In this document: piece after piece, positions 1 to 9,147 of the stretch
How positions within the stretch are numbered: position 1 is the stretch's first letter
Layout: each line of letters starts with the position of its first letter
Assembly: GCA_036822015.1 (NCBI GenBank)
Contig: DAISIL010000022.1
Span: 1-47,334 of the forward strand
DNA length: 47,334 nucleotides
Source of the DNA: DAISIL01 sp036822015
GTDB lineage: Bacteria; Bacteroidota; Bacteroidia; Cytophagales; Bernardetiaceae
Reading direction: 5' to 3'
Notes under the pieces: model-generated
What the model saw: the letters and a program-made list of their open reading frames with translations, nothing else
Told to the model about the DNA's origin: nothing
Databases searched by the model: none
Translations under genes and position numbers: made by a program

Positions 1-995
1 ACGAAGACCTCTTCCAGCTAAGACGCGGAGAACCAGAGTTTTACCAAAACGAACATCTTTCCGATGTCGTGGGTGCCGAACTAAACAGCCGCTGGGATAA
101 TACCCTCGGTCAAACGGGTATTGGGCTTGAGTTTCGGCAGGAAAGCATCCAGAGTTCCAATCTCGGCGATCACAGCCGCCAAAGCTGGGGACTCTTTGTG
201 GAGCATCGCCTTGCCTTCGGTAATTTCTCTCTGACCCCAGGCGTACACCTGAACCAATACAGCGATTTTGGTTTTAATGCCTTTCCAGGAATCGACATAG
301 GTTGGCAAGTCCGACCGCATACCTTCGTTTTCGGACAAGCCGGCACAAGCTACCGCATCCCCACCTACACCGACCTCTACTACGAAGACCCCAGCAACCG
401 TGGCAACCCCGACTTGCAACCCGAGCAGGCCTTCATTTACGAGATCGGGCTGCGCCAAAGCGGACGCGGATGGCTATGGGAGATGAGTTTCTTTGACCAG
501 TTTGCCCAGCAGCTCATTGACTGGACACGCACGAGCGATACCGAAGCCTGGCAAGTGGGTAATTTCACCGACTTGCGCATGAGCGGCCTCGAAACCCAGC
601 TTACCCTCGAACCCCAACAACTCTCCGAGGCATCCTGGGCGGCAGCCATCACGCGCTTTTCGTTGGGCTATAACTACCTCCAGGGTACCCTCGAAGACCA
701 AAACGAAGGCGTATCTAGCCGCTATGTCTTGCAGCAGTTGCGGCATCAGTTGATTCTCCAGACGGCGCACCGAGTGGCGGGTAAGCTCTCCCACGATTTG
801 CGGGTGCGCTGGTCGGAGCGCGTAACCGGAGATGCCTTTTGGGTGGTGGATAGCCGCCTGACCTGGCAGGAGCGCAGCTATGCTTTTTTTGCCGAAGCCT
901 CCAACCTCACCAACACCTCGTATGTGGGCGTGAACCTGGTGCCGATGCCTGGGCGTTGGTTTCGGGCAGGGCTACGGCTGCAAGCCCATTTGTGA
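1..995 (+). CDS. TonB-dependent outer-membrane receptor, C-terminal part (5' end outside the window)
   Basis: The reading frame is open from base 3, so the gene begins upstream and only about the last 330 residues of the barrel are present. Alternating aromatic and polar beta-strands run throughout. The segment YRIPTYTDLYY followed by NRGNPDLQPEQA is the well conserved barrel signature of BtuB/FepA-like TonB-dependent receptors. These receptors import vitamin B12, siderophores or similar ligands across the outer membrane using energy from TonB-ExbBD. The last strand ends in a Leu rather than the usual terminal Phe. The plug domain and TonB box are not in view, so the substrate cannot be assigned. 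The next gene starts 61 bases downstream, with no clear terminator between them. The family is secure; the ligand is unknown. Confidence 0.9.
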   Translation, partial: EDLFQLRRGEPEFYQNEHLSDVVGAELNSRWDNTLGQTGIGLEFRQESIQSSNLGDHSRQSWGLFVEHRLAFGNFSLTPGVHLNQYSDFGFNAFPGIDIGWQVRPHTFVFGQAGTSYRIPTYTDLYYEDPSNRGNPDLQPEQAFIYEIGLRQSGRGWLWEMSFFDQFAQQLIDWTRTSDTEAWQVGNFTDLRMSGLETQLTLEPQQLSEASWAAAITRFSLGYNYLQGTLEDQNEGVSSRYVLQQLRHQLILQTAHRVAGKLSHDLRVRWSERVTGDAFWVVDSRLTWQERSYAFFAEASNLTNTSYVGVNLVPMPGRWFRAGLRLQAHL

Positions 996-1056
996 TCTTC
1001 AAAAAAAAGTAGCATCTTTAACGTCCTGTATTCAATCATCTACATCTTTTTTTCGC

Positions 1057-3168
1057 ATGACACAAACCCCGTCTGCTACACCCAAAATTGAATTGAGTGC
1101 CTCGGCTTACTTCCCGGCCTGGTTGCGGGAGCAACAAGTAAGCCTCGGCATTACGACCTACCAAACCAACCGCTTGTTCCTGATCGGGGTGAAGCCCGAT
1201 GGGCGCATGTCCACTTTTGAGCGCACCTTTGATCGCCCGATGGGACTCTTTACGAGCAGCGAAAGACTTTTTTTGAGTACCCGTAACCAAATCTGGCAAC
1301 TCGATAACGCCCTGGCAAAGCAGCAGTTGCATAAAGACGTGTACGACCGCCTGTATGTTCCCCGCAAATCCCACACGACGGGCGAACTCGATACCCACGA
1401 CCTGGTAATGACCCGCAAGGGAGAACTGCTCTTCATCAACACCCGTTTTAGCTGTTTGGCTAAGTTGAGTGATAAGCACAGCTTTGAACCCATCTGGCAG
1501 CCGCCTTTTATCAGCAAACTTGTCCCGCAGGATCGTTGCCACCTCAACGGGCTAGCCCTCCGCGATGGAGAACCCGCCTATGCCACTGCCGTCAGCCGCT
1601 CGGATGTACCCAATGGCTGGCGCGACCGCCGTGCCGATGGAGGTGTATTGATCGACATCGCCCAAAACAAAATCGTCCTCGAGGGACTTTCCATGCCCCA
1701 CTCGCCGCGCTACTACCGCGACCGGCTTTGGCTCCTCAACTCCGGTACCGGCGATTTTGGCTACGCCGACCTGGACAACCAGCGTTTTGTTCCGCTAACT
1801 TTCTGTCCGGGCTTCATGCGTGGGCTGGCTTTCCACGACAAATACGCCATCGTGGGGCTATCCGGCCCGCGCCACGACAAAACCTTTGGTGGGCTGCCCC
1901 TCGAGGAGCGACTCAAGCAAAAAGATGCCCTGCCTAAGTGTGGCTTGATGGTCATTGACATCGAAAGTGGCGATATTGTGCATTGGTATCACTTTGAGGG
2001 CGGACTGATTACGGAGCTTTTTGATGTACAGGTCATCGAGCAGAGCATCTGCCCATCGGTCTTGGGTTTTAAGACGACGGAGATCAACCGCACGATCTCG
2101 TTTCCGGAGCCTTCGGGAGAAATCGCCTTTCACATCATGCCCGAAAGCGAAAAGGCAGGCAACCAAAACACCACCTTTGCCCCCGACTTAGCCCTCGGGA
2201 CAGGCCCACAACCCCAAGCCGCGCAACCCGCCAACGGACAACCCGCCGCCAAGATCGACCTTAGTCAGGTGCGCTTTCAGGTTACCGATAAGGTAACCGC
2301 CGAGCAGATCATCAACGGATACGATCACCTGACCTTTCCCAGCGTCAAGAAACAATCCTTCGCCACGCGCATCAACGAACCCCTCATCACGGCCGTCGCC
2401 GTGCAGGGCAACCAGTTCCTGGGGGCTGCCATCGCCGAACTCTTCCCCGACGGACGCGGTAAGTTGTTGTCTTTCTTCGTTCCGCCACAGTTTCGGGGCA
2501 ATGGCATCGGGCAGCGGCTGCTGCAATATCTCGAACAAGCCCTGCGCCAAAAGCGTGTCGGGCGTATGGTGATCCGGTATCGCTCGGACTGGAAAGAGGT
2601 CAATTCCCTCGAACACCTGGCCCAAAAGCTCGCCTTTACGCCTCCCAAAACCCACCTGATGCTCTGCAAGACCAATGAAGCCATCGGGACGGCGCCCTGG
2701 TTCAAGAGCTACCGCCTACCCGAAGGCTACACTTTTTTTGATTGGAAAGACCTCACAGAAGCCGATCGCTTATACATCAAACGCCGCAAAGCCGAGGAGG
2801 ACTGGTATCCCAACTCCCTGACTCCCTTTCAGCTCGAAGACAAAATGCACCTGCCCACTTGTGTAGGCCTGCGCTACGAGGGAAATGTGGTAGGCTGGGT
2901 ACTGACCCACCAGATCGCCCCAGATACGGTGCAGTACACGACCCTATTTGTCTCGCCCGAACTCCAGCGCATGGGACGCGCCATCGGGGTTTTGATTGAG
3001 GCCATCAGCCGACAAATCCGCAACTGGGAACAAGGCAGCCCCGAACGCTACGGCGCATTTCAGGTGGAGGTTACCAATGACCTCATGCGTCGTTTCGTCG
3101 AACGCCGCATGAAACCCTATTTGATTACTTATGTAGAAGAGCGACGAACGATCAAAAAACTGACATGA
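1057..3168 (+). CDS. TIGR03032 (DUF4915-like) domain fused to two GNAT acetyltransferase domains
   Basis: A 703-residue protein without a signal peptide. Residues about 15-360 match the TIGR03032 family of unknown function. Conserved blocks are CHLNGLAL at 161-168, SMPHSPR at 212-218, LLNSGTGDFG, PGFMRGLAF and GGLPLEERL. The spacing of strand-rich blocks suggests a beta-propeller-like fold, which is inference. A linker rich in Ala, Pro and Gln (365-400) leads to two GNAT N-acetyltransferase domains. The first, about 405-540, has the acetyl-CoA loop RGNGIG at 480-485. The second, about 550-703, has the related loop QRMGRA at 637-642. The stop overlaps the murD start as ATGA, so the two are translationally coupled. 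The acyl acceptor is unknown; the coupling does not prove a wall-related role. Confidence 0.8.
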   Translation: MTQTPSATPKIELSASAYFPAWLREQQVSLGITTYQTNRLFLIGVKPDGRMSTFERTFDRPMGLFTSSERLFLSTRNQIWQLDNALAKQQLHKDVYDRLYVPRKSHTTGELDTHDLVMTRKGELLFINTRFSCLAKLSDKHSFEPIWQPPFISKLVPQDRCHLNGLALRDGEPAYATAVSRSDVPNGWRDRRADGGVLIDIAQNKIVLEGLSMPHSPRYYRDRLWLLNSGTGDFGYADLDNQRFVPLTFCPGFMRGLAFHDKYAIVGLSGPRHDKTFGGLPLEERLKQKDALPKCGLMVIDIESGDIVHWYHFEGGLITELFDVQVIEQSICPSVLGFKTTEINRTISFPEPSGEIAFHIMPESEKAGNQNTTFAPDLALGTGPQPQAAQPANGQPAAKIDLSQVRFQVTDKVTAEQIINGYDHLTFPSVKKQSFATRINEPLITAVAVQGNQFLGAAIAELFPDGRGKLLSFFVPPQFRGNGIGQRLLQYLEQALRQKRVGRMVIRYRSDWKEVNSLEHLAQKLAFTPPKTHLMLCKTNEAIGTAPWFKSYRLPEGYTFFDWKDLTEADRLYIKRRKAEEDWYPNSLTPFQLEDKMHLPTCVGLRYEGNVVGWVLTHQIAPDTVQYTTLFVSPELQRMGRAIGVLIEAISRQIRNWEQGSPERYGAFQVEVTNDLMRRFVERRMKPYLITYVEERRTIKKLT

Positions 3169-4502
3169 GATACGGAAGGCATCGGGTAGGTATCCTCGGC
3201 GGCGGCCGCAGTGGTATTGGAGCGGCACTGCTGGCCCAAAAGGTAGGCTATGCCGCCTTTGTCTCCGAATATGGATCGCTCACCGATGCCCACCGACAGA
3301 CACTCGCCCAGGCGCAGATCCCCTTTGAGGAGGGACTGCACAGCCTGGATGCACTCCTGGACGTGGATTGGGTCATCAAAAGCCCAGGCATCTCTCCCGA
3401 GACACCCATTGTGCAAGCCTTGCGTAAGCACCGCATCCCGATTATCTCCGAAATCGAATTTGCCGCCCGACATACCAACGCCTACCTCATCGCCATCACA
3501 GGAACCAACGGCAAGACTACCACGGCCAGCCTCACACATCACCTCATGGCTGCCGCCGGACTGGATGTCAAGCTGGCCGGAAATATCGGCAAGAGCTTCG
3601 CCGAAAGCCTATGGGAAGGCGATGCTGATTATTTTGTTCTGGAGGTCAGTAGCTTTCAACTCGAAGATATTGAGCAGTTTCATCCGCGTATCTCCGTGGT
3701 CTTAAACGTAACCCCAGATCATCTGGATCGCTACCACGAGAGTATGTACGCCTACACAACGGCCAAACTGCGCATCACCGAAAACCAAAACCACAACGAT
3801 ATTTTTATCTACAACAGCAAAGATTACTGGACAAGCCAAAATCTCCAAAACCTCACCGGCAACCCCCAGATGATCGGTCTGGACCTCCAAAACCCCCAAT
3901 GCAAGCCCGCTTACTGGAATCCATCCGACCAAAAACTACACGTCCGTAAAGATACCTTTGATCTGACGACCTGGCAGATACGCGGGGGGCATAACTATTT
4001 CAACGCCACGGTGGCCATCCTGATCGCTCAACAGTTGGGCATCAACCGGACGCTTATCGCTGATGCCCTGACGAGTTTTGGGGGGCAACCGCACCGCCTA
4101 GCTTTTGTCCGAGCGATTGCGGGCGTACAATTCTACAACGATTCCAAAGCCACCAACGTCGATGCGACACTACAAGCCCTCAAGAGCTTTCGGGAACCTG
4201 TCATCTGGATTGCGGGCGGCATCGACAAGGGCAACGACTACCGCCTGCTCGAACACGCCGTACGTAAGCACGTCAGGGCGATCGTCGTCCTGGGAGCCAT
4301 CAAAGACAAGCTACGGGATTTCTTTACGCCTATCGTCCCGATCACCTACGCCGAGGATATGCCTACGGCCGTAGCGGCGGCCCATCGCCTGGCCCAGCCC
4401 GAAGGGGTGGTCTTGCTCTCGCCGGCTTGTGCCAGCTTTGATCTCTTCGATAACTACGCGCATCGGGGCAAAACCTTTGAAAACATCGTACAACACCTCT
4501 AA
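3165..4502 (+). CDS. murD: UDP-N-acetylmuramoyl-L-alanine:D-glutamate ligase
   Basis: A cytoplasmic peptidoglycan enzyme of 445 residues that adds D-glutamate to UDP-MurNAc-L-Ala at the cost of ATP. The N-terminal nucleotide-sugar domain carries GILGGGRSGIG at 9-19. The central ATPase domain has the P-loop GTNGKTTT at 113-120, EVSSFQLE at 160-167 and NVTPDHLDRY at 181-190, all diagnostic of MurD. The C-terminal domain contains YNDSKATN, which binds substrate. Length is normal for the family. The ATG overlaps the stop of the preceding TIGR03032-GNAT gene by four bases. No other mur or fts genes of the dcw cluster follow, so murD is outside the usual division/wall cluster here. Confidence 0.97.
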   Translation: MRYGRHRVGILGGGRSGIGAALLAQKVGYAAFVSEYGSLTDAHRQTLAQAQIPFEEGLHSLDALLDVDWVIKSPGISPETPIVQALRKHRIPIISEIEFAARHTNAYLIAITGTNGKTTTASLTHHLMAAAGLDVKLAGNIGKSFAESLWEGDADYFVLEVSSFQLEDIEQFHPRISVVLNVTPDHLDRYHESMYAYTTAKLRITENQNHNDIFIYNSKDYWTSQNLQNLTGNPQMIGLDLQNPQCKPAYWNPSDQKLHVRKDTFDLTTWQIRGGHNYFNATVAILIAQQLGINRTLIADALTSFGGQPHRLAFVRAIAGVQFYNDSKATNVDATLQALKSFREPVIWIAGGIDKGNDYRLLEHAVRKHVRAIVVLGAIKDKLRDFFTPIVPITYAEDMPTAVAAAHRLAQPEGVVLLSPACASFDLFDNYAHRGKTFENIVQHL

Positions 4503-4516
4503 ACCAAGTTTGTCTC

Positions 4517-5833
4517 ATGCCCACCCCACGTTTACTTTGCTTATTTGCCAGCCTGCTTTTGTTTGTCCTTGATGCCCAAGCACAGCTAGAGCAATTTATT
4601 GCGGAGCAATATCCTGCCTGGGAAGCTACCTATCAGCACCTCCACCGCAACCCCGAACTCTCCCAACAAGAGAAAGAAACATCGGCTTTTCTGGCCGAGA
4701 AGATGCGCCGCCTGGGCTTCGATGTCCAGGAAAACTTTGGTGAGTATGGCGTAGTGGCTGTCCTCAAAAACGGCAAAGGCAAAACACTCTTGCTGCGCAC
4801 CGATACCGACGCGCTGCCCGTCCAGGAGCAAACCGGACTGCCTTACAGCAGCCAAAAGCAGATGCCCCGTGCCGATGGTGGCCCCGCGCTGCCCGTCATG
4901 CACGCCTGCGGACACGATATGCACATGAGCGTATGGCTTGCCACAGCCGAAGCCGCCGTAGCCTTCAAGAACACCTGGACGGGAACGCTCGTGATGATCG
5001 CCCAACCCAGCGAAGAGATCGGCACAGGCGCCAAGGCCATGCTGGAGGCAGGCTTGTACAAAAAATATCCCGTCCCCGATTATGCCGTGGCTTTGCACGT
5101 AAGCGCGGGGATGCCTGCCGGAACGATTGGCTTTTGTAAGGGGCCCGCGATGGCTAACGTCGATATGGTCAATATCAAGGTCTTCGGTGAAGGGGGACAT
5201 GGTGCTTACCCTCATCTGACAAAAGACCCCATCGTCTTGGCGGCTCGTATCGTGCTGGCTTTGCAGACGATTGTTAGTCGGGAAATCTCGCCACTGGAGC
5301 CGGCCGTTGTTACCGTTGGGGCCATTCATGGTGGCACGAAGCACAACATCATCCCGCCCGAAGTCAAGCTCGAACTGACCCTACGCTCTTATACCGAAGC
5401 TGTTCGGGAGCAGACCCTGGCCGCCATCCGGCGTATCATTCGGCACACGGCCCTCTCGGCGGGGATGTCCGAAGATCGCTTGCCCGTCCTGGAAATCGAG
5501 GGTAACTCCCTGCCTGCCGTTGATAATGACGCTGCCCTTACGGAACAACTCTATCTCGCCGTTGGGGAGGCTTTGGGCAAAGACCGCATCCAATGGACAA
5601 CACCCGTCATGGGCGCCGAGGATTTTAGCCTTTACGGACGCACGCCCGAGCGCGTTCCGATCTCGCTCTTTTGGCTCGGTGCCGTTTCCGAGCAGACCAT
5701 CGCCGCGCATCAGAAAGCCGGCACGCCCCTGCCCTCCCTGCACTCGCCTTATTTTGCCCCTGATCCCGGCCCGACGCTCCGCAATGGCACACAGGCGATG
5801 CTTACCGTTGTGCAGACGCTCCTCAAAAAATAG
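4517..5833 (+). CDS. Exported M20D-family amidohydrolase / N-acyl amino acid hydrolase
   Basis: A 438-residue protein with an N-terminal signal peptide ending near residue 22 (DAQAQ), so it probably acts in the periplasm. It shows the binuclear-metal M20D pattern of hippurate and indole-acetyl-amino acid hydrolases: LHRNPELS at 42-49, RTDTDALP at 94-101, MHACGHDMH at 128-136, the catalytic PSEEIGTGA around 164-172, ALHVSAG around 192-198 and MGAEDFS near the C-terminus. Family members cleave the amide bond of N-acyl amino acids; the natural substrate cannot be read from sequence. The gene lies 14 bases after murD on the same strand and is probably co-transcribed. Confidence 0.9.
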   Translation: MPTPRLLCLFASLLLFVLDAQAQLEQFIAEQYPAWEATYQHLHRNPELSQQEKETSAFLAEKMRRLGFDVQENFGEYGVVAVLKNGKGKTLLLRTDTDALPVQEQTGLPYSSQKQMPRADGGPALPVMHACGHDMHMSVWLATAEAAVAFKNTWTGTLVMIAQPSEEIGTGAKAMLEAGLYKKYPVPDYAVALHVSAGMPAGTIGFCKGPAMANVDMVNIKVFGEGGHGAYPHLTKDPIVLAARIVLALQTIVSREISPLEPAVVTVGAIHGGTKHNIIPPEVKLELTLRSYTEAVREQTLAAIRRIIRHTALSAGMSEDRLPVLEIEGNSLPAVDNDAALTEQLYLAVGEALGKDRIQWTTPVMGAEDFSLYGRTPERVPISLFWLGAVSEQTIAAHQKAGTPLPSLHSPYFAPDPGPTLRNGTQAMLTVVQTLLKK

Positions 5834-5906
5834 CCCTTTGTGTGGGATAATTCATCCACAGCCTTAACACTTATCGGCACTTTGTCGTTAAGCAAAAAAA
5901 AATCCC

Positions 5907-6176
5907 ATGATACACCTAATCTTGATGAGCCTAGCCCTGGTGGGAATGCTGATCTTTGGCTATTTCTTCTTTTTGGTGGCCGAAAATCGCCGACCAGGTT
6001 TTTTGCCGGATCGTACCCTGGTGGCTCCCCCCACGGCAGCTACCGATGAGCCAGACGACGACGACTGGGGCGATGTCTGGAACGATGTAGAGATTGATCT
6101 TCCGCCCGATGTGGGGAGTCCCCTGCCGGTGTTTGTCCCCAAAGAACAGCCTTCACACGTGAAAGTTTTTGGATGA
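5907..6176 (+). CDS. Small single-helix membrane protein with acidic tail, unknown function
   Basis: An 89-residue protein. Residues 2-24 form one hydrophobic helix, followed by a Pro-rich and strongly acidic tail (DEPDDDDWGD) and a short C-terminal stretch. I recognise no family. Its stop overlaps the ATG of the next membrane protein as ATGA, which supports it being a real, co-translated gene, possibly a partner or chaperone of that protein. An ATG preceded by an A-rich stretch fits Bacteroidota initiation. Confidence that it is expressed rests mainly on the overlap and the clear transmembrane segment. Confidence 0.65.
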   Translation: MIHLILMSLALVGMLIFGYFFFLVAENRRPGFLPDRTLVAPPTAATDEPDDDDWGDVWNDVEIDLPPDVGSPLPVFVPKEQPSHVKVFG

Positions 6177-7606
6177 TTCAGTTCTTTCGTGCCTCCGATG
6201 GCGTGCGTTTAGTATTTGTGTTGTTGCTTTTTCTGCTCCCGCGTTTGTTTGTCCTGCTGGCCACAGACTGGCAGACCTGGGAGCGGGAGTTTGATTGGAT
6301 ACTTGTGGGCGAATACTTGCACGAGGGCAGATTGCTCTACGTCCAGACCTGGGAACAGATCGAACCACTCACGGCCTGGCTTTATGGCGTACTTTATGGT
6401 GCTTTTGGTCGCCATCCGTTGGGATATAGGGTCGTAGCTATGCTTGTCTGTGGGGTACAGTTGTTGCTTTTTCAGCGGGCCATCGCTGATCCCGATATTT
6501 ATCGCGAGCGCACGCTGCTGCCTACGTTTTTGTTTGCCCTCCTCCTGCATACCCACGAGAGTTTTTTGTTGCTTTCCCCGACGCTGCTGGCGCTCACGTT
6601 CCTATTGCTGGCTCTCCAGATCGTTTTTCGGCTCAACGAGAAGACTAGCGTATCGGTGATCTTTTCGTTGGGAGGGCTGCTTGGCGTGGCGACGCTGTTT
6701 TTTTTGGGTAGTTTTTTCTTTTTGTTGTGGGCTTTGGTAGGGCTGGCGACGTTTCGCGGGACGCGCCTGCGGGAATATCTGGTGCTGTTGTATGGTTATC
6801 TGCTGCCCTTGCTCTTGATGGGGATGTACCTCTACGTTCGGGGGACGCTCGGGGCGGCAACGGATCAGTTGTTGGTACCGCTTTTGGGCTTGGGGCAATG
6901 GGGAGCCGTGCTGGGCATCAATTTTTCGGGGGCTTTGTTGGTGGGGGTATTGTGGCTTGGGCTGGCTTTGGGTATGGTTCAGGTGCTGCGGACGACGAGT
7001 TTTGTCAATTTTCAGACGGTGCGCCATCAATCCATGACTGTCTGGGTGATTTTTAGTTTGTCTGGTATTTTCTTTACCCTCAACTTTACCGTGTATCAGC
7101 ATTTGCTGCTCTTGCCGGCGGCGGCTTTTTTCTTGACTTATCTTTTGTTGTATCCGTTTCGGGTCTGGAAGCGGGAGTTGGCTTTTTCGATTTATTTTTT
7201 GGCAGTTGTTTTTTCGTTTGTCCAAAGCACCTATACGCCCTTTCCGATGACTGCTTACACGGATTATGCGCAGACGGTGCGTCTGTCCGATGCCCCTGAT
7301 TTTGCGGGCAAGCGGGTTTGGGTTTTGGGGGATGATCCGTCGTTTTATCAGAACAACTACGCCGTGATGCCTTACCTCAACAGCCGGCTGCTGGTGCTGG
7401 ACTTACAGCGTCCGCAAAGTTATGCTTCCCTGGCTGTCCTTGCCGAGCAGATGCTGTATTTTCGTCCCGAGATCATCGTTGATCCCCGCGATCAGTTTTC
7501 GCTTTTGTTGCGTCGGATGCCGCTCTTACACGATCGCTACACCTACGATGCTACGCAGCAAGTCTGGCACCTGAAAGAGAAAGAAGAGAACGCGCGCGCG
7601 CTGTAA
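6173..7606 (+). CDS. Polytopic membrane protein, possibly DUF6427-like
   Basis: A 477-residue protein with about ten to twelve hydrophobic helices through residue about 360 and a soluble C-terminal domain of about 110 residues (from about AYTDYAQTV on). The order of helices and the RTLLPTFLFALLLHT block recall the Bacteroidota membrane family DUF6427; the fold also resembles the multi-helix GT-C type of membrane glycosyltransferase. A short DWQTWEREFDW loop lies between the first two helices, where GT-C enzymes keep an acidic catalytic residue. That comparison is inference. It is co-translated with the small membrane protein upstream (ATGA overlap) and converges on guaA with only seven bases between stops. 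Confidence 0.75.
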   Translation: MIQFFRASDGVRLVFVLLLFLLPRLFVLLATDWQTWEREFDWILVGEYLHEGRLLYVQTWEQIEPLTAWLYGVLYGAFGRHPLGYRVVAMLVCGVQLLLFQRAIADPDIYRERTLLPTFLFALLLHTHESFLLLSPTLLALTFLLLALQIVFRLNEKTSVSVIFSLGGLLGVATLFFLGSFFFLLWALVGLATFRGTRLREYLVLLYGYLLPLLLMGMYLYVRGTLGAATDQLLVPLLGLGQWGAVLGINFSGALLVGVLWLGLALGMVQVLRTTSFVNFQTVRHQSMTVWVIFSLSGIFFTLNFTVYQHLLLLPAAAFFLTYLLLYPFRVWKRELAFSIYFLAVVFSFVQSTYTPFPMTAYTDYAQTVRLSDAPDFAGKRVWVLGDDPSFYQNNYAVMPYLNSRLLVLDLQRPQSYASLAVLAEQMLYFRPEIIVDPRDQFSLLLRRMPLLHDRYTYDATQQVWHLKEKEENARAL

Positions 7607-7613
7607 CCCTCTC

Positions 7614-9135
7614 CTATTCCCATTCGATCGTCGCCGGAGGTTTGGAACTGATGTCATAGACGACGCGATTGACTCCCTTCACTTGATTGATGATGCGGTT
7701 GGAGATGTCGGCCAGGAAGTCATACGGCAGATGCACCCAGTCGGCGGTCATGCCATCCAGGCTCGTTACGGCGCGTAGCGCAACGACTTGCTCGTAGGTG
7801 CGTTCGTCGCCCATCACACCCACCGACTGCACGGGCAACAGCATGGCCCCNNNNNNNNNNGTAGAGACCGTATGCCCGCAGACCTTCGATGAAACGATGA
7901 TCGACTTCTTGCAAGATGTGTACTTTTTCGGGGGTAACCTCTCCCAGGATACGGATACCCAGCCCTGGGCCGGGAAAGGGATGCCGCCCCAGAATCTGCT
8001 CGGGTACGCCGAGGGTCTTGCCCACGCGCCGCACCTCGTCTTTGAAGAGCATTCGGAGGGGTTCGACGACCTGAAGGTGCATCCGCTCGGGCAGCCCGCC
8101 TACGTTGTGGTGTGATTTGATCGTAACGGAGGGGCCCTGCACGGAGACCGATTCGATGACATCGGGATAAATTGTGCCTTGTCCGAGCCAACGCACATCC
8201 TGGATTCGTTTGGCTTCCTGCTCAAAGATTTCGATGAAGCCTGCCCCGATGCGCTTGCGTTTGCGTTCGGGATCCGTGATGCCCGCCAGGGCATGGTAGA
8301 AGTGATCTTTGGCATCTATACCCGTGATGTTGAGGCCCATCTGGTGGTAAGCCGCTAGTACCTGCTCAAACTCTCCCTTGCGCAGCAAGCCGTTATCGAC
8401 AAAAATACCAAACAACCGATCACCAATCGCTTGATGCAAGAGATACGCGGCCACCGTAGAATCAACACCACCGGAGAGAGCCATCACGACGCGGTCTTGT
8501 CCTAGCTGGGCTTTGAGTTCGGCTACGGTTTGCTCCACGAAGGCGGCCGGTGTCCAGTCGTTGTGGCACTGGCAAATGTCCAGGATAAAGTTTTGGAGGA
8601 TGCGCTGCCCTTCGGCCGTATGCGTAACCTCGGGATGAAATTGTAAGCCATAGATAGGCTCCTGGTGGTGGGCAAAGGCCGCTACGGGGATATTTTCTGT
8701 TGTCCCGATGACGGTAAAGTCTTTGGGAAGCTGTGTGATGCTATCCCCATGCGACATCCAGACCTGCGTCGGGCCCGAGAGGCCCGCAAACAAGGGATGC
8801 TGCTCCGGCAGTAGCTGGGCGCGTCCGTACTCCCGCATACGGGAGGGTTCTACCCGTCCACCGCTCTGATGCACCATCAGTTGGGCGCCATAGCACAGCC
8901 CCAAGACCGGCACGCGCCCATACCAGGCACTAAGGTCGGGTTGGGGGGCATTGGGCTGCCGCACCGAGCAAGGACTACCCGAGAGGATCAGCCCCCGTAT
9001 GGCATCCTCTACGGGAGGCGGGCTATGAAAAGGATAAATCTCGCAAAAGACGTTCAACTCGCGCACCCTTCGGGCGATCAGTTGGGTGTATTGGGAACCA
9101 AAATCAAGGATGATAATCTTTTGTTGTGCTTGCAT
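7614..9135 (-). CDS. guaA: GMP synthase (glutamine-hydrolysing), interrupted by an assembly gap
   Basis: Converts XMP to GMP using glutamine and ATP. The class I amidotransferase domain shows GLCYGAQLM with nucleophile Cys81 and QFHPEV with His167 and Glu169. The ATP-pyrophosphatase domain shows ALSGGVDSTVAA (P-loop at 221-226). The C-terminal dimerisation domain ends with the typical KPPATIEWE. A run of ten N at 7851-7860 splits the gene and the two flanks lie in different frames. Both flanks end on intact codons (LY before, GAM after), so the gap should hold a multiple of three bases; the family usually has about six residues there. I therefore read the gene as intact. Its ATG lies 13 bases after ftsK. 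Confidence 0.95.
7851..7860. other. Ten-N assembly gap inside guaA
   Basis: The only ambiguous bases in the window. Ten N would shift the guaA frame, whereas both flanking sequences encode conserved GuaA residues, so the run is most likely a fixed-length placeholder and not a measured length. Confidence 0.97.
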
Positions 9136-9147
9136 AAAAAAAGGGGA

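Noticed and set aside
5834..5906. Small inverted repeats (TGTGG/CCACA and CTTAAC/GTTAAG) between the M20 gene and the next gene.
   Set aside because: The stems are five to six bases, and the following run is A rather than T on the coding strand. No other support.
7720..7850. An apparent frameshift and altered C-terminus of GuaA after the N run.
   Set aside because: It follows only from the ten-N placeholder length; the correct C-terminus KPPATIEWE is present in the other frame.
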